Virus record (IMG/VR): IMGVR_UViG_3300036799_000043
Span: 47,055 to 111,054 of that record
Origin: a virus
DNA: 64,000 nucleotides
Strand: one strand, 5' to 3'
The notes below the pieces were generated by a model. The model ran no database searches. It had not been told where the DNA came from and saw only the letters and a program-made list of their open reading frames with translations. Positions 46,403-55,742 of this stretch are shown here, piece after piece. The translations under genes were made by a program, and so were the position numbers. Position 1 is the stretch's first letter. Each line of letters starts with the position of its first letter.

Positions 46403-47842
46403 ATGCCAGACATTCCAGACGACACTCAGCAGGACGACGCTGCACGTGAGAGTGGCGACGCGACTATTCTGGTTTATCAATCGCCGCTGACGCGCATCAA
46501 GTCTGTCGAAGACACGAATAGCCTGCTCGATCTCGCGAAAGCGGATCACGCGTTCGATCCAAGTGTGTTCGACGAGAACCCGCCGTTTTTCTGGCGTACG
46601 GTACCGTCGACGCAGCTTATCGATTCGTACGGCACGCGCATGATGGACGACTCGCTGCAGAACTTCGCTGCAGACGCGACCGACGGACGCTCGTTCATGG
46701 CGGCGCATGACAGTCGCGACATGCCGCTGGGTCGCTCGTTACGCGGCGAGTACAAGAACGGTCGCACGAGCGGCGGCAAGCGCACCGAAGTCGACTTTTA
46801 CACGATCCCTGGCATGAAAACGCGCACGTTCAACACCGACGACTTTATTCTGGGCGTGCGCAGTGGCATCAATCACGACGTGTCGATTGGCTTTCACGGT
46901 GGCGAGATTCGCTGCTCAGTGTGCGGTGAGCGCTGGTGGTCATTCTTCGGCATGTCGTTTAGCGAGTGCGAGCACATGCCTGGCATGACCTATAAGAAGC
47001 TCGACGCAAAGGGTGCAGAGACAGACACCGACATCGTTGCGTCAGGCGACGTGTACGGCGCGCACATGTCAGAGGTGAGTGCTGTCTACGACGGCGCGAC
47101 ACCTGGTGCAGCAATCATTGGCATTCTGCGCGCAGAGCGCATGGTCGACGCCGGTCGAGTCTCGCCGGACAATGCGCGCAAACTCGAAGCGCGCTACCGC
47201 ATCAGTCTGCCAGTGCAGCACAACTGGCAGGGTTCGTCAACGCGTCAAGCTGGCGCAGCATCAACTACCTCTGAGGAGGAGGACACAATGCCGAAGGACG
47301 ACGCGCCGAAGACTGGCGCTAACGACAACGCTGCTGGCGACAACAACTCGTCTGCTGCAGCTAACAACAGCGCCGCTGGCGACAACAACTCTGCATCTGG
47401 CAACAACAATTCCAGTTCGGACGTTGCTGCTGCTGAGTCGCGTGGGCGTGCTGCTGGCGTGTTGAGCGTACGTTCGATGCTCGCTGAATACAGCATTATC
47501 AAGGGCGACGACCAGCGCGATCTGCCCACGATTCTGCGCGAGATCGGGCAGCAGCAGACACAGCAGCGCAGTCAAGCCGCCGACGGCGTGCAGTACCGCA
47601 AGGACCTCGTCGCAACTGCATTGGAAGAAGGAGTGCGTGCGCTGGGCGAGAGCTTCAACGCTGACACGTACAGGCCGGTTCTCGAAAGCGCAGACATCGA
47701 CACGATCAAACGTTTCCGAGACGACTGGAAAAAGGTCGGCGACGAGAAGCTCGCCGGTGGTCGCAAGACGACTGACGTAAACGGCCACGAGAACGGCACG
47801 AGCGGTCAGTTCAAGCCGCCGGCCAGCGTGCATCGCGGCTAG
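46403..47842 (+). CDS. prohead protease with fused scaffold
   Basis: 479 residues. N-terminal half: FMAAHDSRDMPLGRSL, NHDVSIGFHGG (likely catalytic His/Ser region) and a CSVCGERW ... CEHMPGM insert, as in some phage capsid maturation proteases. From about residue 296 it becomes low-complexity (Asn/Ser/Ala/Gly/Asp) and then a helical scaffold-like tail (LPTILREIGQQQTQQRSQ). A strong internal ribosome site and in-frame ATG at 47288 predict a separate scaffold product. Cleaves and clears the scaffold during head maturation. Confidence 0.75.
   Translation: MPDIPDDTQQDDAARESGDATILVYQSPLTRIKSVEDTNSLLDLAKADHAFDPSVFDENPPFFWRTVPSTQLIDSYGTRMMDDSLQNFAADATDGRSFMAAHDSRDMPLGRSLRGEYKNGRTSGGKRTEVDFYTIPGMKTRTFNTDDFILGVRSGINHDVSIGFHGGEIRCSVCGERWWSFFGMSFSECEHMPGMTYKKLDAKGAETDTDIVASGDVYGAHMSEVSAVYDGATPGAAIIGILRAERMVDAGRVSPDNARKLEARYRISLPVQHNWQGSSTRQAGAASTTSEEEDTMPKDDAPKTGANDNAAGDNNSSAAANNSAAGDNNSASGNNNSSSDVAAAESRGRAAGVLSVRSMLAEYSIIKGDDQRDLPTILREIGQQQTQQRSQAADGVQYRKDLVATALEEGVRALGESFNADTYRPVLESADIDTIKRFRDDWKKVGDEKLAGGRKTTDVNGHENGTSGQFKPPASVHRG
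47288..47842 (+). CDS. nested scaffolding protein (internal start)
   Basis: In frame with the protease gene: GAGGAGGAGG directly precedes ATG at 47288, giving 184 residues with an Asn/Ser-rich start and a helical C-terminal part. The arrangement is that of lambda C/Nu3 and other protease-scaffold pairs. Predicted from sequence only. Confidence 0.7.
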   Translation: MPKDDAPKTGANDNAAGDNNSSAAANNSAAGDNNSASGNNNSSSDVAAAESRGRAAGVLSVRSMLAEYSIIKGDDQRDLPTILREIGQQQTQQRSQAADGVQYRKDLVATALEEGVRALGESFNADTYRPVLESADIDTIKRFRDDWKKVGDEKLAGGRKTTDVNGHENGTSGQFKPPASVHRG

Positions 47843-47858
47843 AAAGGGGCTAAACGCA

Positions 47859-48290
47859 ATGGCGAATCCACGTCAAAAGATCGCGTTCGACCAGATTCAG
47901 CCTGATCGGACCAGTTACATGGCCGACAAGGTGACGATTGTCCCAGACAAGACATTGACTGGTGGCTGCGCACAAGTCGGCAAAGCTGTCACTCTCGTCG
48001 CTGGCGGTGGCCCTGGTGTCGTCGCGCTGACGCAGGATGGCAACTTCGTCGTAGGCACTATTGAGTCGTGCGACCCGGATGGTGTGCTCACGATTCTCAC
48101 TGGTGACTACGTACAGGTGCCAGCAGCAGCAGCGATGTCAGTCGGTCAGCGTATGGTCGGCGCGCTCAACACCGGCAATCGTGGGTATGTACGTGCTGTC
48201 GTACCCGCGACGCTCGCTGATGTCGCACAAGCTCGCGGTGTCGTTGTCGACGCGACCGACCCGCTCAATCCATGGGTCTTCACTGACTAG
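47859..48290 (+). CDS. head decoration-like protein
   Basis: 143 residues, AAAGGGG upstream. Beta-rich with VTIVPDKTLTGGCAQ, VAGGGPGVVAL and GDYVQVPAAAAMSVG, the signature of capsid decoration proteins (lambda gpD type). Lies between scaffold and major capsid, as usual. Confidence 0.7.
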   Translation: MANPRQKIAFDQIQPDRTSYMADKVTIVPDKTLTGGCAQVGKAVTLVAGGGPGVVALTQDGNFVVGTIESCDPDGVLTILTGDYVQVPAAAAMSVGQRMVGALNTGNRGYVRAVVPATLADVAQARGVVVDATDPLNPWVFTD

Positions 48291-48316
48291 CAAGGGCTGA
48301 GGAGGGACTGCACAGC

Positions 48317-49591
48317 ATGTCCAAAAAGCGACAATTCGACTTGCGGATCCAGGCTTCAAGCCCGCAAGAGATCGCAGAGCGCGTCAGCGTTGAGATGTAT
48401 CGCGACGCGATGCAGGCTGGCATGTCTCTCAGCGCGTGGATGGAGCGACTCTGCCCGACCGACCCCGCCGACATGCGCATCGGCAACGACGCGTTCTCGC
48501 GCGTGCTCGCTGCGAAGGATGTCTACACGCGCAGCATGCCAGAATCTGGCATATGGGCTGACACGTGGAGTGATGTCTTCGAGGATCAGCCGAGTGATCG
48601 ACTCATCGGACTCGAATGGGTTGCGCGTCGCTGGCGCGAAGCGAAGACGAGCAAGCCAGCGATTTATCAGACGCAGGGTCAGCGCGATCTGTACATGGCG
48701 TCTGACTACCCGCCTGGTACGAACGCACGCCCGTACGTCGACGCTGCTGAGCCACGCTGGACGCAGATCGCGCCGGCGATCCCGCTGGATCGTCTCGTCG
48801 CGCTGACAACGCCGATCACGGGTATCGACTATCGCGCGGTGTATCTGCAGAACGTCAACCCTGACCAGAAGCGCATGGTTCGTGTCGGTGAGGCCACCGA
48901 ACCCCCGCGCATGAAGCTCATCACGACTGCGCATCAGATCAACCTCTTCAAGTATGGTCGAATCCTGGAGGCGTCGTACGAGGTACTGCGTCGACAGCGA
49001 CTTGATCGCATCGCGATGGAAATCGCTCTCATGGCGATCCAGGCCGAGGTTGACAAGGTTGCGACAGTCATTGACATCATCCTCAATGGTGATGGCAACG
49101 CGGGTACGTCAGCGACGAACTACAACCTCACGACGATGGACCCGACCGCGTCGACGACAACGCCTGCACCGCCATACAACTTGACCGTGCGTGGCTGGTT
49201 GAACTTCAAGGCGCAGTTCCAGAACCCGTACCAACTGACGACAGCGCTCGTGCAGCGTGACACCGCTGTATCGCTGCAGATGTTGAACATGGGCAGCGCC
49301 AACGTCATGCTGACGCAGATTCAAGCCGCGTCGGGCTTCGGTGGCTTCGAGGCCATCAACCCGTCACTACGCGACAACGTTGCGCTCGGCTGGACCTCTG
49401 ACGCACCGCCACTCAAGGTGCTCGGTTTCGATGCACGTCGCGCGATTGAGCGTGTCGTCGAAGTCGGCTCGAACATTCAAGAGGTCGAGCGTCACGCGAC
49501 GACTCAGACGCAGGACCTCGTCATGACCGAAGTCGAAGGCTACGACGTGCTCGATCCGTTCGCCACAGCCGTACTGACACTCACCGCGTAA
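48317..49591 (+). CDS. major capsid protein
   Basis: 424 residues. Long helical N-terminal arm, then QNVNPDQKRMVRVGEATEPPRMKL, the E-loop/spine region, and KVATVIDIILNGDGNAG with the HK97-fold-like P-domain features; C-terminal VEGYDVLDPFATAVLTL. Position after decoration gene and before connector genes agrees. Largest copy-number virion protein expected. Confidence 0.85.
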   Translation: MSKKRQFDLRIQASSPQEIAERVSVEMYRDAMQAGMSLSAWMERLCPTDPADMRIGNDAFSRVLAAKDVYTRSMPESGIWADTWSDVFEDQPSDRLIGLEWVARRWREAKTSKPAIYQTQGQRDLYMASDYPPGTNARPYVDAAEPRWTQIAPAIPLDRLVALTTPITGIDYRAVYLQNVNPDQKRMVRVGEATEPPRMKLITTAHQINLFKYGRILEASYEVLRRQRLDRIAMEIALMAIQAEVDKVATVIDIILNGDGNAGTSATNYNLTTMDPTASTTTPAPPYNLTVRGWLNFKAQFQNPYQLTTALVQRDTAVSLQMLNMGSANVMLTQIQAASGFGGFEAINPSLRDNVALGWTSDAPPLKVLGFDARRAIERVVEVGSNIQEVERHATTQTQDLVMTEVEGYDVLDPFATAVLTLTA

Positions 49592-49620
49592 CTCTCGCTG
49601 CAGGAGGTAAGTCACTAACC

Positions 49621-50292
49621 ATGCCAACTCAAAATCGACCAACTGCTGGTGCCCCGAGCGCTGCTGGCGGCGCATCGAACACCGACGCAGAGCGTGCGGA
49701 GGCCGAGCGGCAAGAGCACGCCACGCCGTCAGGCGGCGAACTGACAGACGAGCAGCGCGAGAGCAACGTTCGATACCGCGAGCAGTATCAGCGCTCGTCT
49801 GGCTCGACGCTGACTGAGCTTGAGCGCGAGCGACTCGACACGCTCGGCTCTGGTGCACACGGGCCAGGCTCGCTGTCGCGCTCGACAAAGACCGCGATCA
49901 CGTCGCAGGGTCCCATCGATCACGTTGATCCCGAGATGCGCGACAAAGACTTGTGGAAGCGCCAAGAGCAAGCGCACATCAAGCACAACCAGGACGAGGT
50001 CGAGCGCGCTGCGAAGTTCTGCGAGCAGAACGGACTTGAAGGTCTTACGACCGTCAAGTCGGGTCTGGTCGGCATCAACAAGGATCGCGTCGCGTTCACC
50101 GAGTACAACGATGCGCACCCGCATGGCTTCGCATACGTTGCTGGCTCAGACTCGCCGCCAGTCATCGTTGCGCTCACGCCCGAGGTGCAAGGTGCGTTGC
50201 TCACGTCGCGTATCGTCGAGGCCGAAGCCGACGTGCCGAGTGGCTCAAGCGAGCACGTGCAGAAAGTACAGCCGAGAGGCCGACGCCGCTAA
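49621..50292 (+). CDS. hypothetical head-region protein
   Basis: 223 residues, strong AGGAGG. N-terminal 60 residues are disordered and charged; the centre is helical (HIKHNQDEVERAAKFCEQ), the C-terminus beta. Located between capsid and connector genes; may be a head-associated or neck protein. Confidence 0.55.
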   Translation: MPTQNRPTAGAPSAAGGASNTDAERAEAERQEHATPSGGELTDEQRESNVRYREQYQRSSGSTLTELERERLDTLGSGAHGPGSLSRSTKTAITSQGPIDHVDPEMRDKDLWKRQEQAHIKHNQDEVERAAKFCEQNGLEGLTTVKSGLVGINKDRVAFTEYNDAHPHGFAYVAGSDSPPVIVALTPEVQGALLTSRIVEAEADVPSGSSEHVQKVQPRGRRR

Positions 50293-50295
50293 GAC

Positions 50296-50766
50296 GTGGG
50301 CCTTCTGCTCGACATAGGCGACGCTGCTGAGGTGCGCGGTGCAATCGGCGTACAGGTCACCTCAGCAGATGTGCCTGATGAACTTGTCATGCTCGACGTG
50401 TACGTTGGTGTCGCGTCTGATCGCGTACTTGAGTGGCGCGATTCTATCGACACGTCGATTGCAGACGACAATCCCTATCTACGTCGAGCGGCTATCTATC
50501 TGACTGCGGCGCTTATCGCGCCCACCGTGCCACACCTATTGAATGAGCGTACGCCAGACTATCAAGTACAGCAGCAAGCATTGCCAGACCCGACCGCACG
50601 TGTTGACTGGCTGCAAGCGGAGGCGTTCAACGCAGTCACGAAAGCTGCCGGACCTGATGCTGTCGTGCGCTCATTCACCGAATTCGATGTAGCACACGGC
50701 ACGCGTGGTTGGATAGACGGTACTGTTTTACGTGAAACAGATGTGCCAGGCAGGTTGTTCTGGTGA
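50296..50766 (+). CDS. head-tail connector protein
   Basis: 156 residues from GTG. Repeated helices (DRVLEWRDSIDTSIADD, RRAAIYLTAALIAPT) like small connector/adaptor subunits (gp15-type). Lies first in the usual connector series. Overlaps the next gene by 4 bases. Confidence 0.6.
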   Translation: MGLLLDIGDAAEVRGAIGVQVTSADVPDELVMLDVYVGVASDRVLEWRDSIDTSIADDNPYLRRAAIYLTAALIAPTVPHLLNERTPDYQVQQQALPDPTARVDWLQAEAFNAVTKAAGPDAVVRSFTEFDVAHGTRGWIDGTVLRETDVPGRLFW

Positions 50767-51185
50767 GTGTCACGACAAACATCGCCAGACTCGTGCAGCG
50801 TCGACCGCATGACTTCTTCGTGCTGCAGACAGTGCGCGTACAGAGCGACGGTGGGCTGTCGAACGTGACGAAGCGCTACGGCCCATTTCAGGGCGCATTC
50901 TTCGATCCAGCACTCGCTGCACCGGGTGGTCCAAACACAGAAATACAGGACATTCGCGACGACAAAGGCTATCGACTCAACTTCTTACCGCTCGTCGTGC
51001 CTGTTGGTTCGCCCGATGGTCGTGCTGGCGACGCTGTGACGCTGCGAGATCGGCCTACAGAGCGCGACAAGATAGACGCGCTCGATCTCGGCACGTTCAA
51101 CGTGCTCAAGGTGTCGAACCTGGGCTACGACCCTAACAACAAGTCGCCAGAAGCGTATCGAGCGATTCTAGAGCGTCAAAGCTGA
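50763..51185 (+). CDS. head closure / stopper-like protein
   Basis: 140 residues, GTGA-coupled. Beta-barrel-like with RYGPFQGAFFDP and GYRLNFLPLVVPVG; second in the connector set. Confidence 0.6.
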   Translation: MSVTTNIARLVQRRPHDFFVLQTVRVQSDGGLSNVTKRYGPFQGAFFDPALAAPGGPNTEIQDIRDDKGYRLNFLPLVVPVGSPDGRAGDAVTLRDRPTERDKIDALDLGTFNVLKVSNLGYDPNNKSPEAYRAILERQS

Positions 51186-51547
51186 TGGGTAATCTCGCTA
51201 TCTGGCTCGAACGTCGCGTTATGGCACACCGATCACAACAGACCGCAGCGACGCGCAACGCGCTCGCGTCAATCGCGAGCAACATCAGCAAAGACATGAA
51301 AGCGAAGCATCCCTGGACGAATCGCACGACTGACGCAGAGAAGTCGCTTGGCGTCATCTCTGAATTCGATCAGAAGGGCAATGAGGGTACGTTTACGCTG
51401 CGCGTTGGCTACGTCAACCCACCGCAGGTGAGCTACGGTATCTGGCTTGAGCTTGCGCATGCTGGTGTTTGGGCAATCGTGCGCCCGACAGTACAGCGCT
51501 ATCGCAGCATCGTCCAGAAGAATGTCGCGCAAGCGAGGCGCGTGTGA
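51185..51547 (+). CDS. HK97 gp10-like tail component
   Basis: 120 residues. Helical start (RSQQTAATRNALASIASNIS), KAKHPWTNRT, and the YGIWLELAHAG then AIVRPTVQRYRS pattern typical of gp10/minor tail completion proteins. Confidence 0.7.
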   Translation: MGNLAIWLERRVMAHRSQQTAATRNALASIASNISKDMKAKHPWTNRTTDAEKSLGVISEFDQKGNEGTFTLRVGYVNPPQVSYGIWLELAHAGVWAIVRPTVQRYRSIVQKNVAQARRV

Positions 51548-52665
51548 CTCAGACAGTCTGGCCGCCGACGCAAGTACCCGTCACTGCGCGCGAGCTTGTA
51601 CGTCGACTGATCGCGACAGGCGTGCCCGAGTTTGAGGGTCGTGTGTACGAAAACGACTTGCCCGAACCTGGCACGCCAACACCGTTCGCTGTCATTCGCA
51701 TGGGCAACGACTCGACAATTACGAATTGGGGTGCGAAAGCGACACCGCTGATGGTGTGGCCGTTTATCGGCATGTCTGACGATGCGGTGACGTATCGCCT
51801 GCTCGATCTGCTCATCAGCAAGATTGTTGCGGTGCTGACGCCTAACGGTGAATCGGGCATCATCGACGAAGCTGCTGCACTCGGCACGTCTGTCAGTCAG
51901 ACACCTGGCGCGCTCGGTCAGCGTTACTTCGTCACCTACACGGGCGTCATGACGCAGGACACGCGTGATGAGACGTTGCAAGCGCTGACGCGACCGATGG
52001 AATTCACGTTGTCGACACTCGTCTGGCGCAATGAGGAAACGCAGCCGTTCATTGCGACGCTCGCGCAAGCGACGCAGAACGCGATGCCGACTGCACAGAT
52101 TGATCCAACGCTGTCAGCGCCGACTGATGTCGCGCCGTTCGTGTACTGGCGCTGGGCGCAGTCACCTGTACCTGTCGAGCAGCTAACACTTGACGCATGG
52201 TGGGAAGAAGGCACGGTTATGGGTCATGTGCTGACACCGAATGCGATCAATCGACAAGATGTCGTCGAGCGCGTCGTATCTGTGTTCACACCGAATCTTG
52301 TCGAAGGTTGGCACTTGATGCACTCACCGAACGGCTGGCCGTTTCAAGTGCTCGTGTCGCGCGCTGACGCAACTGCAGACCCATTCGCCATCGGGCAGAT
52401 TACGCTGCGCGCGCGTACAGTCAATGCAGATGGTGACCCGTCACAGTGGTATGGCGAAGGTGATGGCGTGCACACGCCGCCAGACGTGCCGCCGACACCC
52501 ATTGTCTTTGGCCCTGACGCACCGCCACTCAATCAACCTCCAAACGTCGACCCGAATGCACCTCCAGGTCCGAACGGCGAGCCGCCTGGTGAAGACTGGC
52601 CGTACCCGAAGATTCGCCGAGTCATACTAACCCAACCTGTAAAGGGGCAAGTCGATGCCAGCTAA
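51544..52665 (+). CDS. tail terminator-like protein with C-terminal extension
   Basis: 373 residues from GTG. First 170 residues resemble tail terminator/completion proteins. The rest is a beta-rich domain (fibronectin-like: QVLVSRADATADPFAIGQITLRARTV) followed by a Pro/Asn-rich linker (PPLNQPPNVDPNAPPGPN). The unusual extension could decorate the neck. Confidence 0.65.
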   Translation: MTQTVWPPTQVPVTARELVRRLIATGVPEFEGRVYENDLPEPGTPTPFAVIRMGNDSTITNWGAKATPLMVWPFIGMSDDAVTYRLLDLLISKIVAVLTPNGESGIIDEAAALGTSVSQTPGALGQRYFVTYTGVMTQDTRDETLQALTRPMEFTLSTLVWRNEETQPFIATLAQATQNAMPTAQIDPTLSAPTDVAPFVYWRWAQSPVPVEQLTLDAWWEEGTVMGHVLTPNAINRQDVVERVVSVFTPNLVEGWHLMHSPNGWPFQVLVSRADATADPFAIGQITLRARTVNADGDPSQWYGEGDGVHTPPDVPPTPIVFGPDAPPLNQPPNVDPNAPPGPNGEPPGEDWPYPKIRRVILTQPVKGQVDAS

Positions 52666-53029
52666 TCGAACGCGAGACGAAGACACTGAGCCTGAGCAGG
52701 TTGCGCAGAGCACAGTACGTGACGCTACGCACGAGCTAGAGAGCGCAGACGCACTGCGTCTCGCGTTGTTGCACGGTGCAGAGCAGCAACGCGCTGAGGG
52801 CCCGCGCACGAGCGTTTTAGAGCGTGTCGCGCGTCGACGCGCAGCAGAGGACGACAGACTCGTCACTGCTGGCTCGGGCATCGATCAGTCTGAGATCGAG
52901 CACTACGCTGCATTGTGGAACGTTGACTACTCAATTCTGCGCGCGACGTTCGCGCTGCTCGGCAGAAAACGCGTCGACGCAGACGAGCTACGTGCAGCGG
53001 TGACACACGTCGGCGGACGGGAGGTCTAG
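52655..53029 (+). CDS. small tail-region protein, 124 aa
   Basis: Overlaps the previous gene by 11 bases. Charged helices throughout (TVRDATHELESADALRLALLHG). May be a chaperone or a neck/collar protein; no family seen. Confidence 0.55.
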   Translation: MPANRTRDEDTEPEQVAQSTVRDATHELESADALRLALLHGAEQQRAEGPRTSVLERVARRRAAEDDRLVTAGSGIDQSEIEHYAALWNVDYSILRATFALLGRKRVDADELRAAVTHVGGREV

Positions 53030-53031
53030 GC

Positions 53032-54504
53032 ATGGGCCAGATCGCATTTGGCGTCATCCTGCGACCAGGAACTGTACCCCAGATTCCTGGTGGCTACACA
53101 CGTTTCACTACGTCGCAGAGCATCGCGCTTGGCGTACGCGGTCTGGTTGGTATCGTTGCGCGCGCTGACGCGGGCGATGTCAACATGCCGAAAATTTGCT
53201 ACAGCGTCGACGACACGGTGCGCTACTTCGGCAACAACAATGGCTTTGCACCGCTCATCGCGCAAGCTCTTGCTGGCGGTTCAATCGCCGCGTACTGCTC
53301 GCGTGCAGGTACTGGCGGCACTGCTGCGGTGCTCGTACTCAACAACGACACTGGCTCGCCTGGCACGCCAACTGTCACACTGACAGCAAAGTCGGCTGGC
53401 TCACGAGCGCTGCCAGTCACGATCCGCAGTAGCGTGACACAGCCTGGCACGTTCGAGATCGTCGTGTACGAGGCGGGTGTCCCGCTCGAAACGAAGAACG
53501 TTGGTAGCGTCAATCAAGCGAGCGCATTCATTGCGACGATCAACGCTGCAAACACGGGTTCGAGCTACTACACAGCGGCTCTGACAGGCGTCGCTAATGA
53601 TCCACTCTCGCTCGTAACGCAGGTTGCGCCGACGACCGTAGGCACAAACCCGACTGTCGATGCGACAGCAATGGCAAATGCACGTACTGCTCTGCGTTCG
53701 TTCGCATGGTTCACGCTCATCGAAGACAGCGAGGACCCAGTCGAGCACATCGCGGGCGCAGCGTTCATCGACCAGTGCATCTCTGACGGTCTGCGTCGTA
53801 CCGCGTACTTTGGTCAGAACATCGCGAACGTGACGCTCGACACGATGCTCACGACCATCGCGACAATCAACGACCCGGCTGTCGGCTACGTCACCAACGA
53901 CTTTGCGACAGCGACTGGTACGATTGCGGGTGCGCAAGCTGCAGCGCGTTACGCTGGCATTCTGTCGACGATGCTGACGCATCAGACGATGGCTGGTCGA
54001 CAGATTCCAGATGCGACGATGATCCCGCACGATCTCGTGCAGAGCGACATCATTCGCGCACAGAACGGCGGTGCATCTGTGTTCATGCTCGATCACCGCC
54101 GACGCATCGTCACTGGCAAAGAAGTCAACACGCTCGTGAACCCAGCGTTGCCACCCGTGTGGGCAGAGGCGCTCGACGCGGCGTGGCAGCGCTGGGGCCG
54201 TACAGTACGCGCGTTCACCATCGTTGATGATGTGATGTTGTCGATGCTGGATGTGCTGTTCGATCCTGATCCCGATGCGCGACCTCGCCAGAACAGCATT
54301 GGCTTGAACTTCTTGCTCGCAACGGGTCAGACAACGCTCAACAAGTACGTGCCTGACTCACTGACGACAAACACGAAGCTACTGCTTGATCCAGCGGTAG
54401 CCGCTGTCGCTGGTACGTACGCGTTCAAAATCGACCCATTCGAGGACCTCGGAGGCGTCGACACGATCATCGTCAAACTCAACACCAATCAGGCCACGAG
54501 CTAA
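53032..54504 (+). CDS. contractile tail sheath protein
   Basis: 490 residues. Starts with GVILRPGTVPQIPGGYTRF, the common sheath opening, then Rossmann-like and insert domains, and ends with the C-terminal domain GRTVRAFTIVDDVMLSMLDVLF and YAFKIDPFEDLGGVDTIIVKL. Position before the tail tube gene is canonical. Shows the phage is myovirus-like. Confidence 0.85.
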   Translation: MGQIAFGVILRPGTVPQIPGGYTRFTTSQSIALGVRGLVGIVARADAGDVNMPKICYSVDDTVRYFGNNNGFAPLIAQALAGGSIAAYCSRAGTGGTAAVLVLNNDTGSPGTPTVTLTAKSAGSRALPVTIRSSVTQPGTFEIVVYEAGVPLETKNVGSVNQASAFIATINAANTGSSYYTAALTGVANDPLSLVTQVAPTTVGTNPTVDATAMANARTALRSFAWFTLIEDSEDPVEHIAGAAFIDQCISDGLRRTAYFGQNIANVTLDTMLTTIATINDPAVGYVTNDFATATGTIAGAQAAARYAGILSTMLTHQTMAGRQIPDATMIPHDLVQSDIIRAQNGGASVFMLDHRRRIVTGKEVNTLVNPALPPVWAEALDAAWQRWGRTVRAFTIVDDVMLSMLDVLFDPDPDARPRQNSIGLNFLLATGQTTLNKYVPDSLTTNTKLLLDPAVAAVAGTYAFKIDPFEDLGGVDTIIVKLNTNQATS

Positions 54505-54516
54505 GGAGTTACCGCT

Positions 54517-54963
54517 ATGCCGGCTGCATCACCCGCCGATATCGCCAAGGTGGCCGAAGGCTACAAAGGTTCCTTCTACTGGAATGGCCAGAAGGTCGCG
54601 ACGTGTACTCAGTGGCACGTTGACCGCACTGTACGTCGTGACGGCGTGCAGGTACTCGACGACGACATGGAGTACTCGAAGCGCACGAGCACGAGCTACG
54701 CGCTGACGTTCGAGGAACTGACGATCTCGCACAAGCTCGTCAAGCAACTGCTCGACGCTGACGCTGCAGGCGACGATCCGGCGTTCAAGTTCATTGGCGT
54801 CGAGAAGCGCGGCGACAATCTCGAAGCCCAGTGGATCATGAATGAGGCGTACAGCGACGGCGACCTGCAGATGGGCGGTGCGCAGACCGGCACGATTCGT
54901 CGCAAGACGTACACGTGGCGCTTGAACGGTCGCCCAGACTTGCAAGGCGGATGGGACCTGTAG
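54517..54963 (+). CDS. tail tube protein (XkdM-like)
   Basis: 148 residues. KGSFYWNGQKVATCTQWHVD, the DDMEYSKRTSTSYALTFEELTI strand pair and the YTWRLNGRPDLQGGW ending match tube proteins of contractile tails. Follows the sheath gene directly. Confidence 0.8.
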   Translation: MPAASPADIAKVAEGYKGSFYWNGQKVATCTQWHVDRTVRRDGVQVLDDDMEYSKRTSTSYALTFEELTISHKLVKQLLDADAAGDDPAFKFIGVEKRGDNLEAQWIMNEAYSDGDLQMGGAQTGTIRRKTYTWRLNGRPDLQGGWDL

Positions 54964-54996
54964 CCGCGTAAACTTCACAGCGAAAGAGAGGGAGCA

Positions 54997-55581
54997 ATGC
55001 CTCCGCAGAAACCAGCGTCCGACGAGATGCTCACGGATGTGGATCGTGCCAACGGGCACGCGTCTATCGACGATGCAGTCAAAGCAGCACTCAAGTCACG
55101 CGCACACCGGCGTGCAGAGATCATTCCGGTTGCGCGTATTGTCGTCAATGGCATGCTGGTACCCAAAGTCGACGAGTCGGGTAAGCCAGTTGTTGTCAAC
55201 GGTATCTTGCAAGAAGTGCCATTCTCGTTTCGCATTCGACGTTTGCAACGTGCCGAGCGCTTGCAGTGCGAGCTACTCGCGACACACGACGAGTCTGTCG
55301 ACAGATTCGATTCGCCAAACATCACGCGCTCTGTCTACGATCAGAACGAAGGCGAACTGCGCATGCTGTATCGCGCGACTGTGCGCGAGGATCGCGAACG
55401 CTGGTGGGACGACACCGAGCTACAGCAGGAATGGGGCGTTGGCACTGGTTGGGAACTCATCGGCCAGTTTCTCGGTGATCGCCAGCAAATTGAAGCAATC
55501 TTGGCGATGCACAATCTCGGTGATGGCATTACATCGGAGATCAGCCGCCTAAAAGTCGCCTCAGAGCCGGCGGCAATGTAA
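54997..55581 (+). CDS. tail assembly chaperone, 0-frame product
   Basis: 194 residues. Helical, with FRIRRLQRAERLQCEL and TGWELIGQFLGDRQQIEAIL; typical length and site for the gpG-like chaperone. CTAAAAG at 55549-55555, shortly before the stop, allows -1 slippage at codon 186 into a long open -1 frame, giving a 247-residue gpGT-like product. Confidence 0.7.
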   Translation: MPPQKPASDEMLTDVDRANGHASIDDAVKAALKSRAHRRAEIIPVARIVVNGMLVPKVDESGKPVVVNGILQEVPFSFRIRRLQRAERLQCELLATHDESVDRFDSPNITRSVYDQNEGELRMLYRATVREDRERWWDDTELQQEWGVGTGWELIGQFLGDRQQIEAILAMHNLGDGITSEISRLKVASEPAAM

Positions 55582-55739
55582 CGCTCTTGCACGAGATATT
55601 CCATCGCACGCGCGGTCGCTTCGCGCCGTGGGACCTCGACGAGCTAGAACCGATGCAGCGTGCTTTTGTCGAGGAAAGCGTGCTGTTTCGCATCGAGCAA
55701 GAGACTGAGCTTTATGAGGCGCTAGGGGGCAACCGCTGA
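55524..55739 (+). CDS. -1 frame tail assembly chaperone extension
   Basis: The -1 frame is open from 55524 to the TGA at 55739. No good start or ribosome site is present (TTG at 55587 is the only candidate), but the 50 residues from there (FHRTRGRFAPWDLDELEP...) are protein-like. It is most easily explained as the C-terminal part of a frameshifted fusion made by slippage at about 55552. Confidence 0.6.
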   Translation, partial: WHYIGDQPPKSRLRAGGNVTLLHEIFHRTRGRFAPWDLDELEPMQRAFVEESVLFRIEQETELYEALGGNR

Positions 55740-55742
55740 TCG

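Noticed and set aside
53401-54096. 231-codon minus-strand frame over the tail sheath gene
   Set aside because: Arg/Cys-rich composition and total overlap with a well-supported virion gene.
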